Below, piece by piece: positions 29,842 through 39,566 of a stretch of DNA of 64,000 nucleotides (within the stretch, counting starts at the first letter, position 1; each line of letters opens with the position of its first letter). Location: contig NZ_AEUZ02000001.1 in NCBI RefSeq assembly GCF_000188055.2, positions 248,001 through 312,000 on the forward strand. Reading direction: 5' to 3'. Source of the DNA: Streptococcus urinalis 2285-97 (GTDB lineage Bacteria > Bacillota > Bacilli > Lactobacillales > Streptococcaceae). A program made the position numbers and the translations under genes. The notes beneath the pieces are model-generated. The model ran no database searches. It was given only the letters and a program-made list of their open reading frames with translations, and was not told the origin of the DNA.

Positions 29842-29874
29842 TTCCGAACAATTAAAGATTTCTGTTTTTTTCAT

Positions 29875-29903
29875 TTGAAATATTAATATTTCTTTGTTAT
29901 ACT
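29875..29903 (+). promoter_or_regulatory. Candidate covRS promoter
   Basis: TTGAAA (29875-29880), 17 bases, TATACT (29898-29903). It leaves a leader of about 140 bases. An ATTAAA (29851-29856) just upstream resembles the core CovR site, consistent with autoregulation known in other streptococci, though one such hexamer is weak evidence. Confidence 0.55.
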
Positions 29904-30053
29904 TAAGTTCATGATTGGAATAGTCCTTATATTTAAGGAATTGATAGCGTTCTTTTCGATATAATAAATATTGTCCTGTTTTTCTAATAATAGAATAAAA
30001 ATCTACTAAATCGACTAAAAAATTGAAAGAAAATAAAATAAGGTTGGATAGAA

Positions 30054-30740
30054 ATGACTAAAAAAATACTAATTGTCGAAGATGAGAAAAATCTTGCTCG
30101 CTTTGTCTCATTAGAGTTACAGCACGAAGGCTATGAAGTTACAGTAGAATACAACGGTCGTGAAGGACTTGAGTCTGCTTTAGAAAAAGATTTTGATTTA
30201 ATTCTTTTAGACTTAATGCTTCCAGAAATGGATGGATTTGAAATCACTCGACGTCTTCAACAAGAAAAAGACACATATATCATGATGATGACAGCACGTG
30301 ATTCTGTGATGGATGTTGTTGCAGGTCTTGATCGTGGTGCTGATGATTATATTGTAAAACCTTTTGCCATTGAAGAATTATTAGCTCGCATCCGTGCTAT
30401 TTTCAGACGTCAAGATATTGATTTAAACAAAAAAGCTGTAAATCAAGGTGTTTACCGTGACTTAAGTTTAAATCCACAAAATCGTTCTGTTTTACGTGGA
30501 GATGTTGAAATTTCACTGACAAAACGTGAGTTTGATTTACTTAATATCTTAATGACCAACATGAATCGTGTTATGACACGTGAAGAACTATTATCTAATG
30601 TTTGGAAATACGATGAAGCAGTTGAAACCAATGTTGTTGATGTGTACATCCGTTATTTACGTGGAAAAATTGACATGCCTGGTAAAGAATCTTATATTCA
30701 AACTGTTCGTGGCATGGGGTATGTTATTCGTGAGAAATAA
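30054..30740 (+). CDS. covR: Response regulator CovR (CsrR)
   Basis: 228 residues, OmpR/PhoB class. The receiver domain has the acidic pair Glu9-Asp10, the phosphorylated Asp53 (LLDLMLPEMDG) and a conserved Thr65 that in Streptococcus pyogenes is targeted by a Ser/Thr kinase. The C-terminal winged helix (about 130-228) has TKREFDLLNILM and GMGYVIR. CovR mainly represses virulence genes such as capsule and toxins. It is followed two bases later by covS. The gene is intact. Confidence 0.96.
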   Translation: MTKKILIVEDEKNLARFVSLELQHEGYEVTVEYNGREGLESALEKDFDLILLDLMLPEMDGFEITRRLQQEKDTYIMMMTARDSVMDVVAGLDRGADDYIVKPFAIEELLARIRAIFRRQDIDLNKKAVNQGVYRDLSLNPQNRSVLRGDVEISLTKREFDLLNILMTNMNRVMTREELLSNVWKYDEAVETNVVDVYIRYLRGKIDMPGKESYIQTVRGMGYVIREK

Positions 30741-30742
30741 AG

Positions 30743-32278
30743 ATGAAGCTAGAAATTGAGAAAATTGGACAATCCCGAAACACTTTGTCAAAAAAACTTT
30801 CGGTGACATTTTTTATCTTGTTTTTCTTTATTTTTACTTTATTTACTCTAATTGCCTTTTACTCAACCAACTATTTCTTAATGTCGGATGAGAGAACAGT
30901 CTTAAAAAAAACGAGTAATCAAGTTAGAGTTCGTCTTTCAGAGGCGGACTCTAATTTAGGCTTAGACAATCTAGGGAAAATTCTTTATAAAAATGATGAA
31001 ACACACGTCATCAGTAATGATAAGCACGAATCCATTTTAAAAAGTGATAGAGATATTACGAATCTTTTGTATATTAATCAAGACATCTATATCTATAATG
31101 TACAAAAACATATGGTGTTTACGACAGATGATGAGGAAGATTTTACAGATTTAACGGGTCCTATTGGTAAAGTTTACAATGATGAAATGGATGATTACCG
31201 TGGTTTATCTATAACTCAGAAGGTTTATTCTCAAAAAACGGGTAAATTGATAGGTTATATCCAAGTTTTTCATGATTTGAATCCATATTATTTTGGTAGA
31301 GATCGACTACTCATCTTATTACTTTGTATTGAAATATTTGCAACTGGTTTAGCCTTAATTATTATATCAATTGCAACACGACAGTTTTTAAAACCCTTCA
31401 ATGATCTTCATGCCTTAATGAAACAAATTATTGCAAATCCTGATAAATTAAGTTTACGTTCTAACATCAAGACTGGAGATGAAATAGAAGATTTATCTAC
31501 TATTTTTGATAAAATGTTAGAAAGAATTGAGGATTTTACAAAATTACAATCTTGCTTTGTTAGTGACGTTAGTCATGAACTGCGAACACCTGTTGCTGTC
31601 ATTAAAGGGCATATTGGTTTATTACAACGTTGGGGCAAAAACGAGCCTGAAATATTAGATGAAAGTTTAGCAGCAACTGCTCATGAAGCCAATCGCATGT
31701 CAATTATGATTAATGATATGTTAGACATGATTCGCGTACAAGGAAGTTTCGAAGCACATCAAAATGATGTCTCTGAACTCCACGAATCTATTGAAACGGT
31801 TATTGGGAATTTTGAAGTTATTAGAGAAGACTTTACCTTTACTTTTAACAATAAAGTTCCAGAAAGTCTTTTTGCTAAAATATATAAAAATCATTTTGAA
31901 CAAGCCATCCTCATTCTGATTGATAATGCAGTAAAATATTCAAATGAAGACAAACGCATTACGGTTGAGTTATCAAGATGGGATCAGAATTTTGCAAAAG
32001 TTAGTGTGATTGATCATGGAGAAGGCATTTCTCAAGAAGATATCAATCATATCTTTGAACGTTTTTACTGTACTGATAAATCAAGAAGCCGAGAAAGCAC
32101 ACAAGCGGGTCTAGGCATTGGTCTTTCACTTTTAAAACAAATTGTGACAGCATATCATATTGATTTAAAGGTATTCAGTGAAGTTGGAAGTGGATCAGAA
32201 TTTAGACTGCTCATCCCCCTCGATAAAGAAGATGACAAGCTCATATCTGATTTTGATGATGACACCTCAAAAAGTTAG
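30743..32278 (+). CDS. covS: Sensor histidine kinase CovS (CsrS)
   Basis: 511 residues. Two membrane helices (about 20-42 and 189-210) flank an extracellular sensor, then a HAMP domain. The dimerisation/phosphorylation box SDVSHELRTPVAV has the phospho-accepting His278. The ATPase domain has N-box LIDNAVKYS, G1 VIDHGEGIS and G2 GLGIGLSLL. It sets the CovR phosphorylation state in response to Mg2+ and host peptides in relatives. Invasive isolates often carry covS mutations; this copy is full length. Confidence 0.95.
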   Translation: MKLEIEKIGQSRNTLSKKLSVTFFILFFFIFTLFTLIAFYSTNYFLMSDERTVLKKTSNQVRVRLSEADSNLGLDNLGKILYKNDETHVISNDKHESILKSDRDITNLLYINQDIYIYNVQKHMVFTTDDEEDFTDLTGPIGKVYNDEMDDYRGLSITQKVYSQKTGKLIGYIQVFHDLNPYYFGRDRLLILLLCIEIFATGLALIIISIATRQFLKPFNDLHALMKQIIANPDKLSLRSNIKTGDEIEDLSTIFDKMLERIEDFTKLQSCFVSDVSHELRTPVAVIKGHIGLLQRWGKNEPEILDESLAATAHEANRMSIMINDMLDMIRVQGSFEAHQNDVSELHESIETVIGNFEVIREDFTFTFNNKVPESLFAKIYKNHFEQAILILIDNAVKYSNEDKRITVELSRWDQNFAKVSVIDHGEGISQEDINHIFERFYCTDKSRSRESTQAGLGIGLSLLKQIVTAYHIDLKVFSEVGSGSEFRLLIPLDKEDDKLISDFDDDTSKS

Positions 32279-32302
32279 GTTTTCCTAGCTTCTTATTTTT
32301 TA
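32272..32302 (+). terminator. Terminator after covS
   Basis: AAGTTAGG pairs with CCTAGCTT (one G-U) around TTTT, followed by a T-rich tract; the stem includes the covS stop. Confidence 0.8.
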
Positions 32303-32352
32303 TTTAAACTTGTCTATGATGATTTTAGTAACTTTTGTTATTGTCAGAAATG

Positions 32353-32361
32353 TGATAAAAT
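32353..32361 (+). promoter_or_regulatory. Extended -10 promoter of the nrdR operon
   Basis: TGATAAAAT, the same extended -10 string as before yqeG and the SAM-hydrolase gene. Confidence 0.6.
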
Positions 32362-32399
32362 AAGATACTAATAAGATTTGATAGAATTGGGGTGTCTGT

Positions 32400-32891
32400 A
32401 TGCGTTGTCCAAAATGTAATTATAATAAGTCGAGTGTTGTTGATAGTCGTCAAGCAGAAGATGGTAATACAATCAGACGCCGCCGTGAATGTGAAAAATG
32501 CCACGCACGATTTACAACATTTGAAAGAATAGAAGATTTACCACTTTTAGTTGTCAAAAAAGATGGAACGAGAGAGCAATTTTCAAGAGATAAGATTTTA
32601 AATGGTGTTATTCAGAGTGCGCAAAAACGTCCTGTTTCAAGTGATGATATTGAAAAATTGATTTCACGTATTGAACAAAAAGTACGTAGTGAATATGAAA
32701 ACGAAGTTTCTAGTGTTACCATTGGCAACATGGTAATGGATGAGTTAGCAGACTTAGATGAAATTACCTATGTTCGATTTGCTAGTGTTTATAAAAGTTT
32801 TAAAGACGTCGATGAGATTGAGGAATTACTCCAACAAATCACTAGTCGTGTTCACAGTAAGAAGAGAAGAGTAACAGATGAAACCAATTGA
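32400..32891 (+). CDS. nrdR: Transcriptional repressor NrdR
   Basis: 163 residues. A zinc ribbon with Cys3, Cys6, Cys31 and Cys34 (MRCPKCN and CEKC) is followed by an ATP-cone domain beginning [17 protein letters not shown]. NrdR senses ATP/dATP and represses ribonucleotide reductase genes. It overlaps dnaB by 14 bases, the standard Firmicute nrdR-dnaB-dnaI order. Confidence 0.97.
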   Translation: MRCPKCNYNKSSVVDSRQAEDGNTIRRRRECEKCHARFTTFERIEDLPLLVVKKDGTREQFSRDKILNGVIQSAQKRPVSSDDIEKLISRIEQKVRSEYENEVSSVTIGNMVMDELADLDEITYVRFASVYKSFKDVDEIEELLQQITSRVHSKKRRVTDETN

Positions 32892-34047
32892 TGAATTTTC
32901 TTACCTGCAACACAATCGCGTTCCCTATGATAGTCGAAGCTTTATGCAACTCTATTTTCCCATATTAGGAAATGATGCTAGTTCTGTATACCAATACTTC
33001 GTTACCTTTTTCGATGACGGAACACGAAAACATAAATTTAGTGAAGTTTTAAACCATCTCCAGTTTGGAATGAGACGTTTTGAAGAAGCGCTAGTCTTAT
33101 TGACTGCATTGGATTTAATGGTTTTATATCAGACGCAGGATTCTTATCTTATCAAGTTGAATCCAACATTAGGCAATGAAATTTTCTTAAATAATGCTGT
33201 GTATAGACGTCTACTTGAGCAAAAAATCGGAGAAATTGCCTTAAAAGAATTGGATATCAAGATTCCAGCTAATGCGCGAGATATCTCAAAACGTTTTTCA
33301 GATGTATTTGGAGATTTAAAACTGTCACAAACACCTAAGATAGAATCAAAAATTCAATTTGATCTTGATAGCTTCAAACGCTTAATGGTGAGAGATGGTC
33401 TGAGTTTTGAAGATGAAACTAATGACGTTGTGTCTTTGTATAATATTTCTGAAAAATTTGGACTAACTTGGTTTGATATCTATCAAATAGCAAAAGAAAC
33501 AGCTATTAATTATAAAATTGCTGTTAACAGGCTATCAACAAAATTATTAGTTGGAAAAGAAACAAGTGATTCATCAGAATTCACCTCTGCCGAACGCATC
33601 GTCATTTCAGAAGCTAAACAGTCTACTAGTTTTGATTTTCTTGAAAAAATTAAATTAGCAAGAAAAGCAAAAGTAACAAAAACTGAAAAAGACCTTTTGG
33701 TTGAACTTGCAAAGATGAATTTCTTAGATGAAGTTATCAATGTGATGGTTTTATATACTATTAATAAAACACATTCTGCAAATCTTCAAAAGACTTATCT
33801 GATGAAAATGGCTAATGATTTTTCCTATCAAAATGTAACAACAGCAGAGGAAGCTGTCTTGAAATTAAGAGCTTTTTCAGAAAGAAAACAAACGTCAAAA
33901 CAATCAAGTAAGAAGACAACAAGTGTCCCTACGTGGAGCAATGCTAATTATGAAAATCAGACTAGTTCTGATACCAAAAATAGATTAGAAGAAAAACGAC
34001 GTCGTTCATTAGAACGTCTACAAGGACTTAAGAAAGGTGGTGATTAG
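32878..34047 (+). CDS. dnaB: Replication initiation/membrane attachment protein DnaB
   Basis: 389 residues of the DnaB/DnaD_2 type (the Firmicute helicase-loading co-factor, not the hexameric helicase). N-terminal winged-helix portion followed by DDBH2-like helical region around residues 200-300 and a basic Ser/Lys tail. It acts with DnaD and DnaI to load the replicative helicase at the origin. Overlaps nrdR and is immediately followed by dnaI. Confidence 0.92.
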   Translation: MKPIDEFSYLQHNRVPYDSRSFMQLYFPILGNDASSVYQYFVTFFDDGTRKHKFSEVLNHLQFGMRRFEEALVLLTALDLMVLYQTQDSYLIKLNPTLGNEIFLNNAVYRRLLEQKIGEIALKELDIKIPANARDISKRFSDVFGDLKLSQTPKIESKIQFDLDSFKRLMVRDGLSFEDETNDVVSLYNISEKFGLTWFDIYQIAKETAINYKIAVNRLSTKLLVGKETSDSSEFTSAERIVISEAKQSTSFDFLEKIKLARKAKVTKTEKDLLVELAKMNFLDEVINVMVLYTINKTHSANLQKTYLMKMANDFSYQNVTTAEEAVLKLRAFSERKQTSKQSSKKTTSVPTWSNANYENQTSSDTKNRLEEKRRRSLERLQGLKKGGD

Positions 34048-34944
34048 ATGAAAAAAATTGGAGAAACGATTTCGCGAATGTCACATAATCAAGGAAAACG
34101 CCAAGATATTATCGAGGCCATTTTAGCTGATAAAGAAGTCTCTGATTTCATTACGTCTCATCATCTAACAACTGAAGAAATTGAGCTTAGTTTGTCAAAG
34201 TTTAATCAATTTTTGAGTGAACGTCAAAAGTGGAAAGAAGGATCTTCTTCTTACATTGCCAAAGGCTACCAACCTATCTTGGCCATGAATGAAGGCTATG
34301 CAGATGTGACTTACCTTGAGACAAAAGCTTTGAAAGAAGCACAAGCTAAAAAAGCGATTGAAAATCGGATCAATCTTGTTAGTCTTCCCAAATCTTATAA
34401 ATCAATTTCGTTTGAAGATATCGACTTAAATGATGAAAGAAGAGAAGCTGTTTTTGATAGACTAATCGATTTTGTAGTAGATTATCCAAAGACCACAAAA
34501 GGTCTTTACATTTACGGCGATATGGGCATTGGCAAATCATTTTTGATGGCTGCTATGGCACATGAATTATCAGAGAAAAAAGGTATTTCAACGACTCTAT
34601 TACATTTTCCAAGTTTTGTGATAGATGTTAAAAATGCTATTTCAAGTGGGTCTGTTAAAGAAGAAATTGATAATATCAAAGATGTTCCAGTTCTTATATT
34701 AGATGATATCGGAGCTGAACAGGCAACATCATGGGTTAGAGATGAAGTCTTACAAGTCATTCTCCAACACCGAATGTTAGAAGAATTACCAACATTCTTT
34801 ACGTCAAATTATAATTTTACCGATTTAGAAAAGAAATGGGCAACCATTAAAGGAAATGATGAAACATGGCAATCAAGACGTGTCATGGAGAGAGTCCGCT
34901 ATCTAGCTGATGAAATTCATCTTGAAGGCGTTAATCGTCGATAA
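34048..34944 (+). CDS. dnaI: Primosomal protein DnaI (helicase loader)
   Basis: 298 residues. The N-terminal helicase-binding domain is followed by an AAA+ ATPase with Walker A GDMGIGKSF and Walker B LILDDIGAE and the sensor segment FFTSNYNF. It loads the replicative helicase. It begins right after the dnaB stop, with AAGAAAGGTGG as ribosome site inside dnaB. Confidence 0.95.
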   Translation: MKKIGETISRMSHNQGKRQDIIEAILADKEVSDFITSHHLTTEEIELSLSKFNQFLSERQKWKEGSSSYIAKGYQPILAMNEGYADVTYLETKALKEAQAKKAIENRINLVSLPKSYKSISFEDIDLNDERREAVFDRLIDFVVDYPKTTKGLYIYGDMGIGKSFLMAAMAHELSEKKGISTTLLHFPSFVIDVKNAISSGSVKEEIDNIKDVPVLILDDIGAEQATSWVRDEVLQVILQHRMLEELPTFFTSNYNFTDLEKKWATIKGNDETWQSRRVMERVRYLADEIHLEGVNRR

Positions 34945-34972
34945 TATAAAATAGTGAAAGAAGAGGAAAATC

Positions 34973-36283
34973 ATGGCCTTACCAACAGTTGCCATAGTGG
35001 GTCGTCCAAATGTGGGGAAGTCGACCTTATTTAACCGGGTTGCAGGTGAACGTATCTCCATCGTTGAAGATGTTGAAGGTGTGACACGCGATAGGATTTA
35101 TACCATGGGTGAGTGGTTAAATCGCAAATTTTCATTGATTGATACAGGTGGTATTGATGATGTGGATGCCCCTTTTATGGAACAAATTAAACATCAAGCT
35201 CAAATAGCAATGGATGAAGCAGATGTCATTGTTTTTGTGGTTTCTGGTAAAGAAGGTGTCACAGATGCTGATGAGTACGTCTCAAAAATGCTATATAGAA
35301 CTCAAAAGCCTGTTATTCTAGCAGTAAATAAAGTCGATAATCCAGAGATGAGAAATGATATTTACGATTTTTATTCACTAGGTTTGGGAGACCCATTTGC
35401 ACTTTCATCAGTTCATGGAATTGGGACAGGTGACCTTCTAGATGCTATTGTAGCTAACCTTCCAGAAGAAGCTGAGGATGATAATCCAGATATTATCAAA
35501 TTTAGTCTTATTGGTCGTCCAAATGTCGGAAAATCAAGCTTAATCAATGCTATTTTAGGGGAAGATCGTGTTATCGCAAGTCCAATTGCTGGGACGACTC
35601 GTGATGCTATTGATACTCATTTTACTGATAAAGAAGGTCAAGAATACCTGATGATTGATACGGCTGGTATGCGTAAATCAGGAAAAGTATATGAAAATAC
35701 TGAAAAATATTCTGTTATGCGCTCGATGAGAGCCATTGATCGATCAGATGTTGTCTTATTAGTCATTAATGCGGAAGAGGGAATTCGTGAGTATGATAAA
35801 CGAATTGCCGGTTTTGCTCATGATGCTGGAAAAGGGATTATCATTGTCGTTAATAAGTGGGATACTTTAGCAAAAGATAATCGCACAGTTTCTAAATGGG
35901 AAACAGTTATCAGAGATCAATTTCAGTTTTTGGCATATGCACCAATTGTTTTTGTTTCTGCTGTTACAAAACAACGATTACACAAATTACCAGAGATGAT
36001 AAAACGCATCAGTGAGAGTCAAAATAAACGGATATCATCAGCGGTACTGAATGACGTAATCATGGATGCTGTCGCAATCAACCCAACACCAACTGATAAA
36101 GGAAAACGTTTAAAGATCTTCTATGCGACACAAGTCTCGGTTAAACCACCAACTTTTGTTATTTTCGTCAATGAAGAAGAACTAATGCATTTTTCTTATC
36201 TCAGATTCTTAGAAAATCAAATAAGATCTGCTTTTACTTTTGAAGGCACACCAATTCATTTGATAGCAAGAAAACGAAAATAG
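34973..36283 (+). CDS. der: Ribosome biogenesis GTPase Der (EngA)
   Basis: 436 residues with two tandem GTPase domains: first G1 [17 protein letters not shown]; second [19 protein letters not shown]-terminal KH-like domain follows. Der is essential for 50S assembly. AGAGGAAA precedes the ATG. A terminator follows, and beyond it the adhesin island begins. Confidence 0.97.
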   Translation: MALPTVAIVGRPNVGKSTLFNRVAGERISIVEDVEGVTRDRIYTMGEWLNRKFSLIDTGGIDDVDAPFMEQIKHQAQIAMDEADVIVFVVSGKEGVTDADEYVSKMLYRTQKPVILAVNKVDNPEMRNDIYDFYSLGLGDPFALSSVHGIGTGDLLDAIVANLPEEAEDDNPDIIKFSLIGRPNVGKSSLINAILGEDRVIASPIAGTTRDAIDTHFTDKEGQEYLMIDTAGMRKSGKVYENTEKYSVMRSMRAIDRSDVVLLVINAEEGIREYDKRIAGFAHDAGKGIIIVVNKWDTLAKDNRTVSKWETVIRDQFQFLAYAPIVFVSAVTKQRLHKLPEMIKRISESQNKRISSAVLNDVIMDAVAINPTPTDKGKRLKIFYATQVSVKPPTFVIFVNEEELMHFSYLRFLENQIRSAFTFEGTPIHLIARKRK

Positions 36284-36619
36284 ATAAAAAGACCAAAAGA
36301 AGGAAACCCTAGGGTTTTCTTTTTTTAATTTTGTTTAATGATATAAGAATAGACAGAGTGATGTATTATTATCGTTATATACTACTAATCAGTCTGTGTT
36401 TTCTATAGTCAAATTAGACAATAGGGAACATTATGTCTAAAAACATCTTTTATTAAAAGTCAAAAGTGATCAAAAAAGATTAATTTATAAGCTTTTTAAT
36501 CTATTTTTAAATAATAATTAAAATTTAAAATAAATATTGAAAAAATTTAAAAATACTATATAATATCATCATACAAATATTGAGTTTTCGGAAAATTAAA
36601 AACTCATGTGGAGGTTACA
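36284..36619 (+). other. Intergenic region before the first serine-rich protein gene (336 bases)
   Basis: It holds the der terminator, AT-rich DNA without open frames, and a promoter TTGAAA (36537-36542), 16 bases, TATAAT (36559-36564). An inverted repeat TGAGTTTT (36581-36588) with AAAACTCA (36599-36606) lies just before the ribosome site GTGGAGGT and could modulate translation of the adhesin. Confidence 0.6.
36298..36328 (+). terminator. Terminator after der
   Basis: AGGAAACCCT pairs with AGGGTTTTCT (one G-U), followed by a T run. Confidence 0.88.
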
Positions 36620-39202
36620 ATGAAAAATAAACAATTTGGTACAGCTGTTACTGTGAGTGATAGTAGTAGTCGTGTTAAGATGCACAAATCTGGAAAACAT
36701 TGGGTAAGAACACTAATGTCTCATTTTCATATTCTAAAAAATATGAGAGGTAGTTCAGAAATGCTTACAAAATCTCATATTGTCTTAGATGAAAAACCTG
36801 AAACACTATCTGTTCGTGATTTATCAGTCCTTAAAGGATTAATTGCAGCTAGTACAATAACAGGAGCAGCTGTTGTCACAACGACTGCAGTTGAAGCTGA
36901 AGACACGACTAATGCAACATTAGTCAATACAGATAGCGTTACAATTTCAACTACTGAGAGCACAAGCTAATCAGATGTACCTTCTGAATCAACAATTTCA
37001 GAAAGCGATAGCTTGAGTCAAACAAACTCAGTCTCATTATCTCATTCAGAAGAAACAAGTACTTCAGTGTCAATGAGCACATCTGCAACATCGACAAATA
37101 CAGAAATAAAAAGTCAAACAAGTCTCGCGAGTACACAAAGTAGTGAAAGTACAAACGCCACTTCAACAGCAACTTCAACGAGTGCAATATCACTTGTAAG
37201 ACCTAAGATTCGTGTTGCTGCAGTTACTGGTCAAGTTAATAATGATCTTGTGACAGTTACATCAGCAACAGTTAAAGATTCAGGTTATACTGAAGAAGAT
37301 AATGATAAAGGTGTTGATGATGGCACTGTTTACCCTCATGAGGGGGAACCTTTAGAGTATACTGCCAAATTTACAATTGATAACAAAGCAACTACTGGAG
37401 ATAAGTTCACATTTACTTATAGCCCATATACAGTTCCATCAGATTTTGATATGGCAAACTGGACACCTACAGATATAAAAGACGCCTCTGGAGAAGTTAT
37501 TGCTACAGGAACTTGGGATGCTTCAACAAAAACGGTAACCTACACATTTACGTCATATGTTGATAAATATCAAGACGTCGTTGCCTCTGTAGATTTTTAT
37601 TCTTATATTGATAGAGCTACTGTACCTAATAATTTAGACAATACAAATATTACTTTTACGCTTGCTGGTGAATCTGCTTCAAAAACAGAAAATATTACAT
37701 ATGGAAAACCAACAGTTTATGGAACATCTAGCATTCAAACAGTTTTTAATGAGGTAGATACAACTAATAATACAGTAGAACAAATTATTTATATTAATAC
37801 TAACAATGCTTATTCTGGAGCAACTGCTTATAATAATATCCTTTCCATTTATGGAGGACTATTGCAAAATGGGACTATTGTTGAAAATGGTAGCGAAACA
37901 GTAAATAATACCTCAACTATAGAAATATATGAAGCAGGTAATGGCTCTACTTTACCTAAGAGCATGAAGATTACTGATTATAGTAACTTTAAAAAAGTGG
38001 ATAGTGATACAATTGCTTCAAATTCTACTTATTACAGTGACCGAGTTGATATTGATTTTGGGGATATCAATACGGCATATGTCATAAGAGTTGTTTCGTC
38101 ATATGATGCAAATTCTACTGATAATCTCGTTCAATCAGCAAATATGTATTCTAGAGATGCATCAGGAACGGTCTTCAATTATTATAATACTGAAGCAAGT
38201 AACTATATTGTAACCTCAGAAGATACCTCAGGAGGTAGTGGTACAGAAGTTACCTATAAATCAGGTGATTACGTTTGGTATGATACTAATCATGATGGTC
38301 TTCAAACAAATGGTGAAACTCCAGCAGCTGGAGTACAAGTTACAATAGAATATCCAGATGGGACACAAAAAACGGTCTTAACTGATTATAAGGGACATTA
38401 TGAGTTTGATGGCTTAACTGATAATACAACTTACACCATTTCATTTACAAAACATAATGGTTATGATTTTACAACAACAAATGTTGGAAGTGATACAAGT
38501 ACTGATTCAGATGGTTCGTCAGTTACATTTACAATTAAAGTGTCAAATGATATGACTTTGGATGCTGGTTTAGTTCAAATTCCTTCAGAAAGTAACAGTG
38601 ATTCAACATCAGAAGAAAGCTCTTCAGAAAGTACTAGTAAATCACTATCAACTGTAATATCAGAATCTGTATCAACCTCAGAACACAGTTCATCATTGAG
38701 TGCCAGTGAGTCACTATCAACAGTTATATCAGAATCAACTTCATTGAGCAGTTCTTTAAGTGGCAGTGAGTCATTATCAGAGTCAACCATTACCTTAACT
38801 TCATTAAGTAGTTCAGAGAGTGTGAGCCAATCATTATCTGATTCAGTTAGTGTTTCTGACTCAGAAAGTGCTAGTGAGTCTGCTTCAGTTTCAGCAAGTA
38901 CTTCAGCATCAGTAAGCGTCTCAGAATCAGCTTCAGCAAGTGAAAGTACCTCAGTATCTATGAGTCAATCAATAACTGAGTCTACATCAATTTCTACGAC
39001 AGAAAGTACCTCAACATCTACAAGTGAAAGCGTGCAAACTTCAATTTCAGAAAGTTCTAGTCAATCAGTTGTTGGGTCTGAATCAACTAGTAAAAATCCT
39101 GCAAATACATCTTTACCACATATGGGTGATGATCATTCAGCAAGTTTGGTATCAGGTCTTGGTCTTGTAGCTACGAAACGTAAAAAGAAAAATCAAAAAT
39201 AG
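36620..39202 (+). pseudogene. Serine-rich surface adhesin 1, interrupted by a nonsense codon
   Basis: The ATG at 36620 (GGAGGT site) opens an accessory-Sec signal peptide with RVKMHKSGKHWV (KxYKxGKxW type), about 90 residues ending ...VEAED. TAA at 36968-36970 stops it after about 116 codons; beyond it the same frame is open to 39202, giving about 860 residues when joined. TCA to TAA is the simplest origin. Domains in order: a short Ser/Thr-rich segment, an SdrG-like ligand-binding region (about 37210-38230), an SdrD-type B domain (KSGDYVWYDTNHDG), a long Ser repeat region (38580-39090) and a C-terminal anchor. The anchor is degenerate: LPHMG (39113-39127) instead of LPxTG, and the hydrophobic helix is shortened to about nine residues. 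So two independent functions are damaged. Confidence 0.87.
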
Positions 39203-39566
39203 TAATAATACAAGGAGTTAATAAAAGAAGTTTAACTCCTTTTATGTTGTTCGTTTTATTGATAAATAGCGTTTAATTTCAATCTATTGTTCTATAGTTT
39301 TTATTTATAGTACTATAATAAAAAATGATGTTAGAGTGAAATTAATTAAAAAAGATATCTAAAGTTTTGCTTGTTTTTACTATTATTTAAAAGGGTTTAT
39401 ATAGTGATAAATAAAAAATGAATGGGAAAGAAGTCTTTTATAGTAGCTATAATTAAGAATTTTGAAAATAACAATAACTTTAGAGGTGTTGAAAAAAATT
39501 AAAAAAAGGTTTATAATGTATTCAACAAATGATAATTTGTGAATCAATTTTCATTTTGGAGGGATT
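39203..39566 (+). other. Intergenic region before the second serine-rich protein gene (364 bases)
   Basis: Besides the terminator it is AT-rich and without open frames. A consensus-like promoter TTGAAA (39489-39494), 17 bases, TATAAT (39512-39517) lies 50 bases before the ATG at 39567. A TTTTGGAGGG ribosome site follows. Promoter and ribosome site are intact although the gene is not. Confidence 0.6.
39212..39243 (+). terminator. Terminator after serine-rich protein 1
   Basis: AAGGAGTTAA pairs with TTAACTCCTT around ten bases, followed by T. Confidence 0.82.

Noticed and set aside
37013..39202. Separate surface protein gene starting at 37013
   Set aside because: Same frame as the upstream part, no ribosome site, no signal peptide; better explained as the part after the TAA at 36968.
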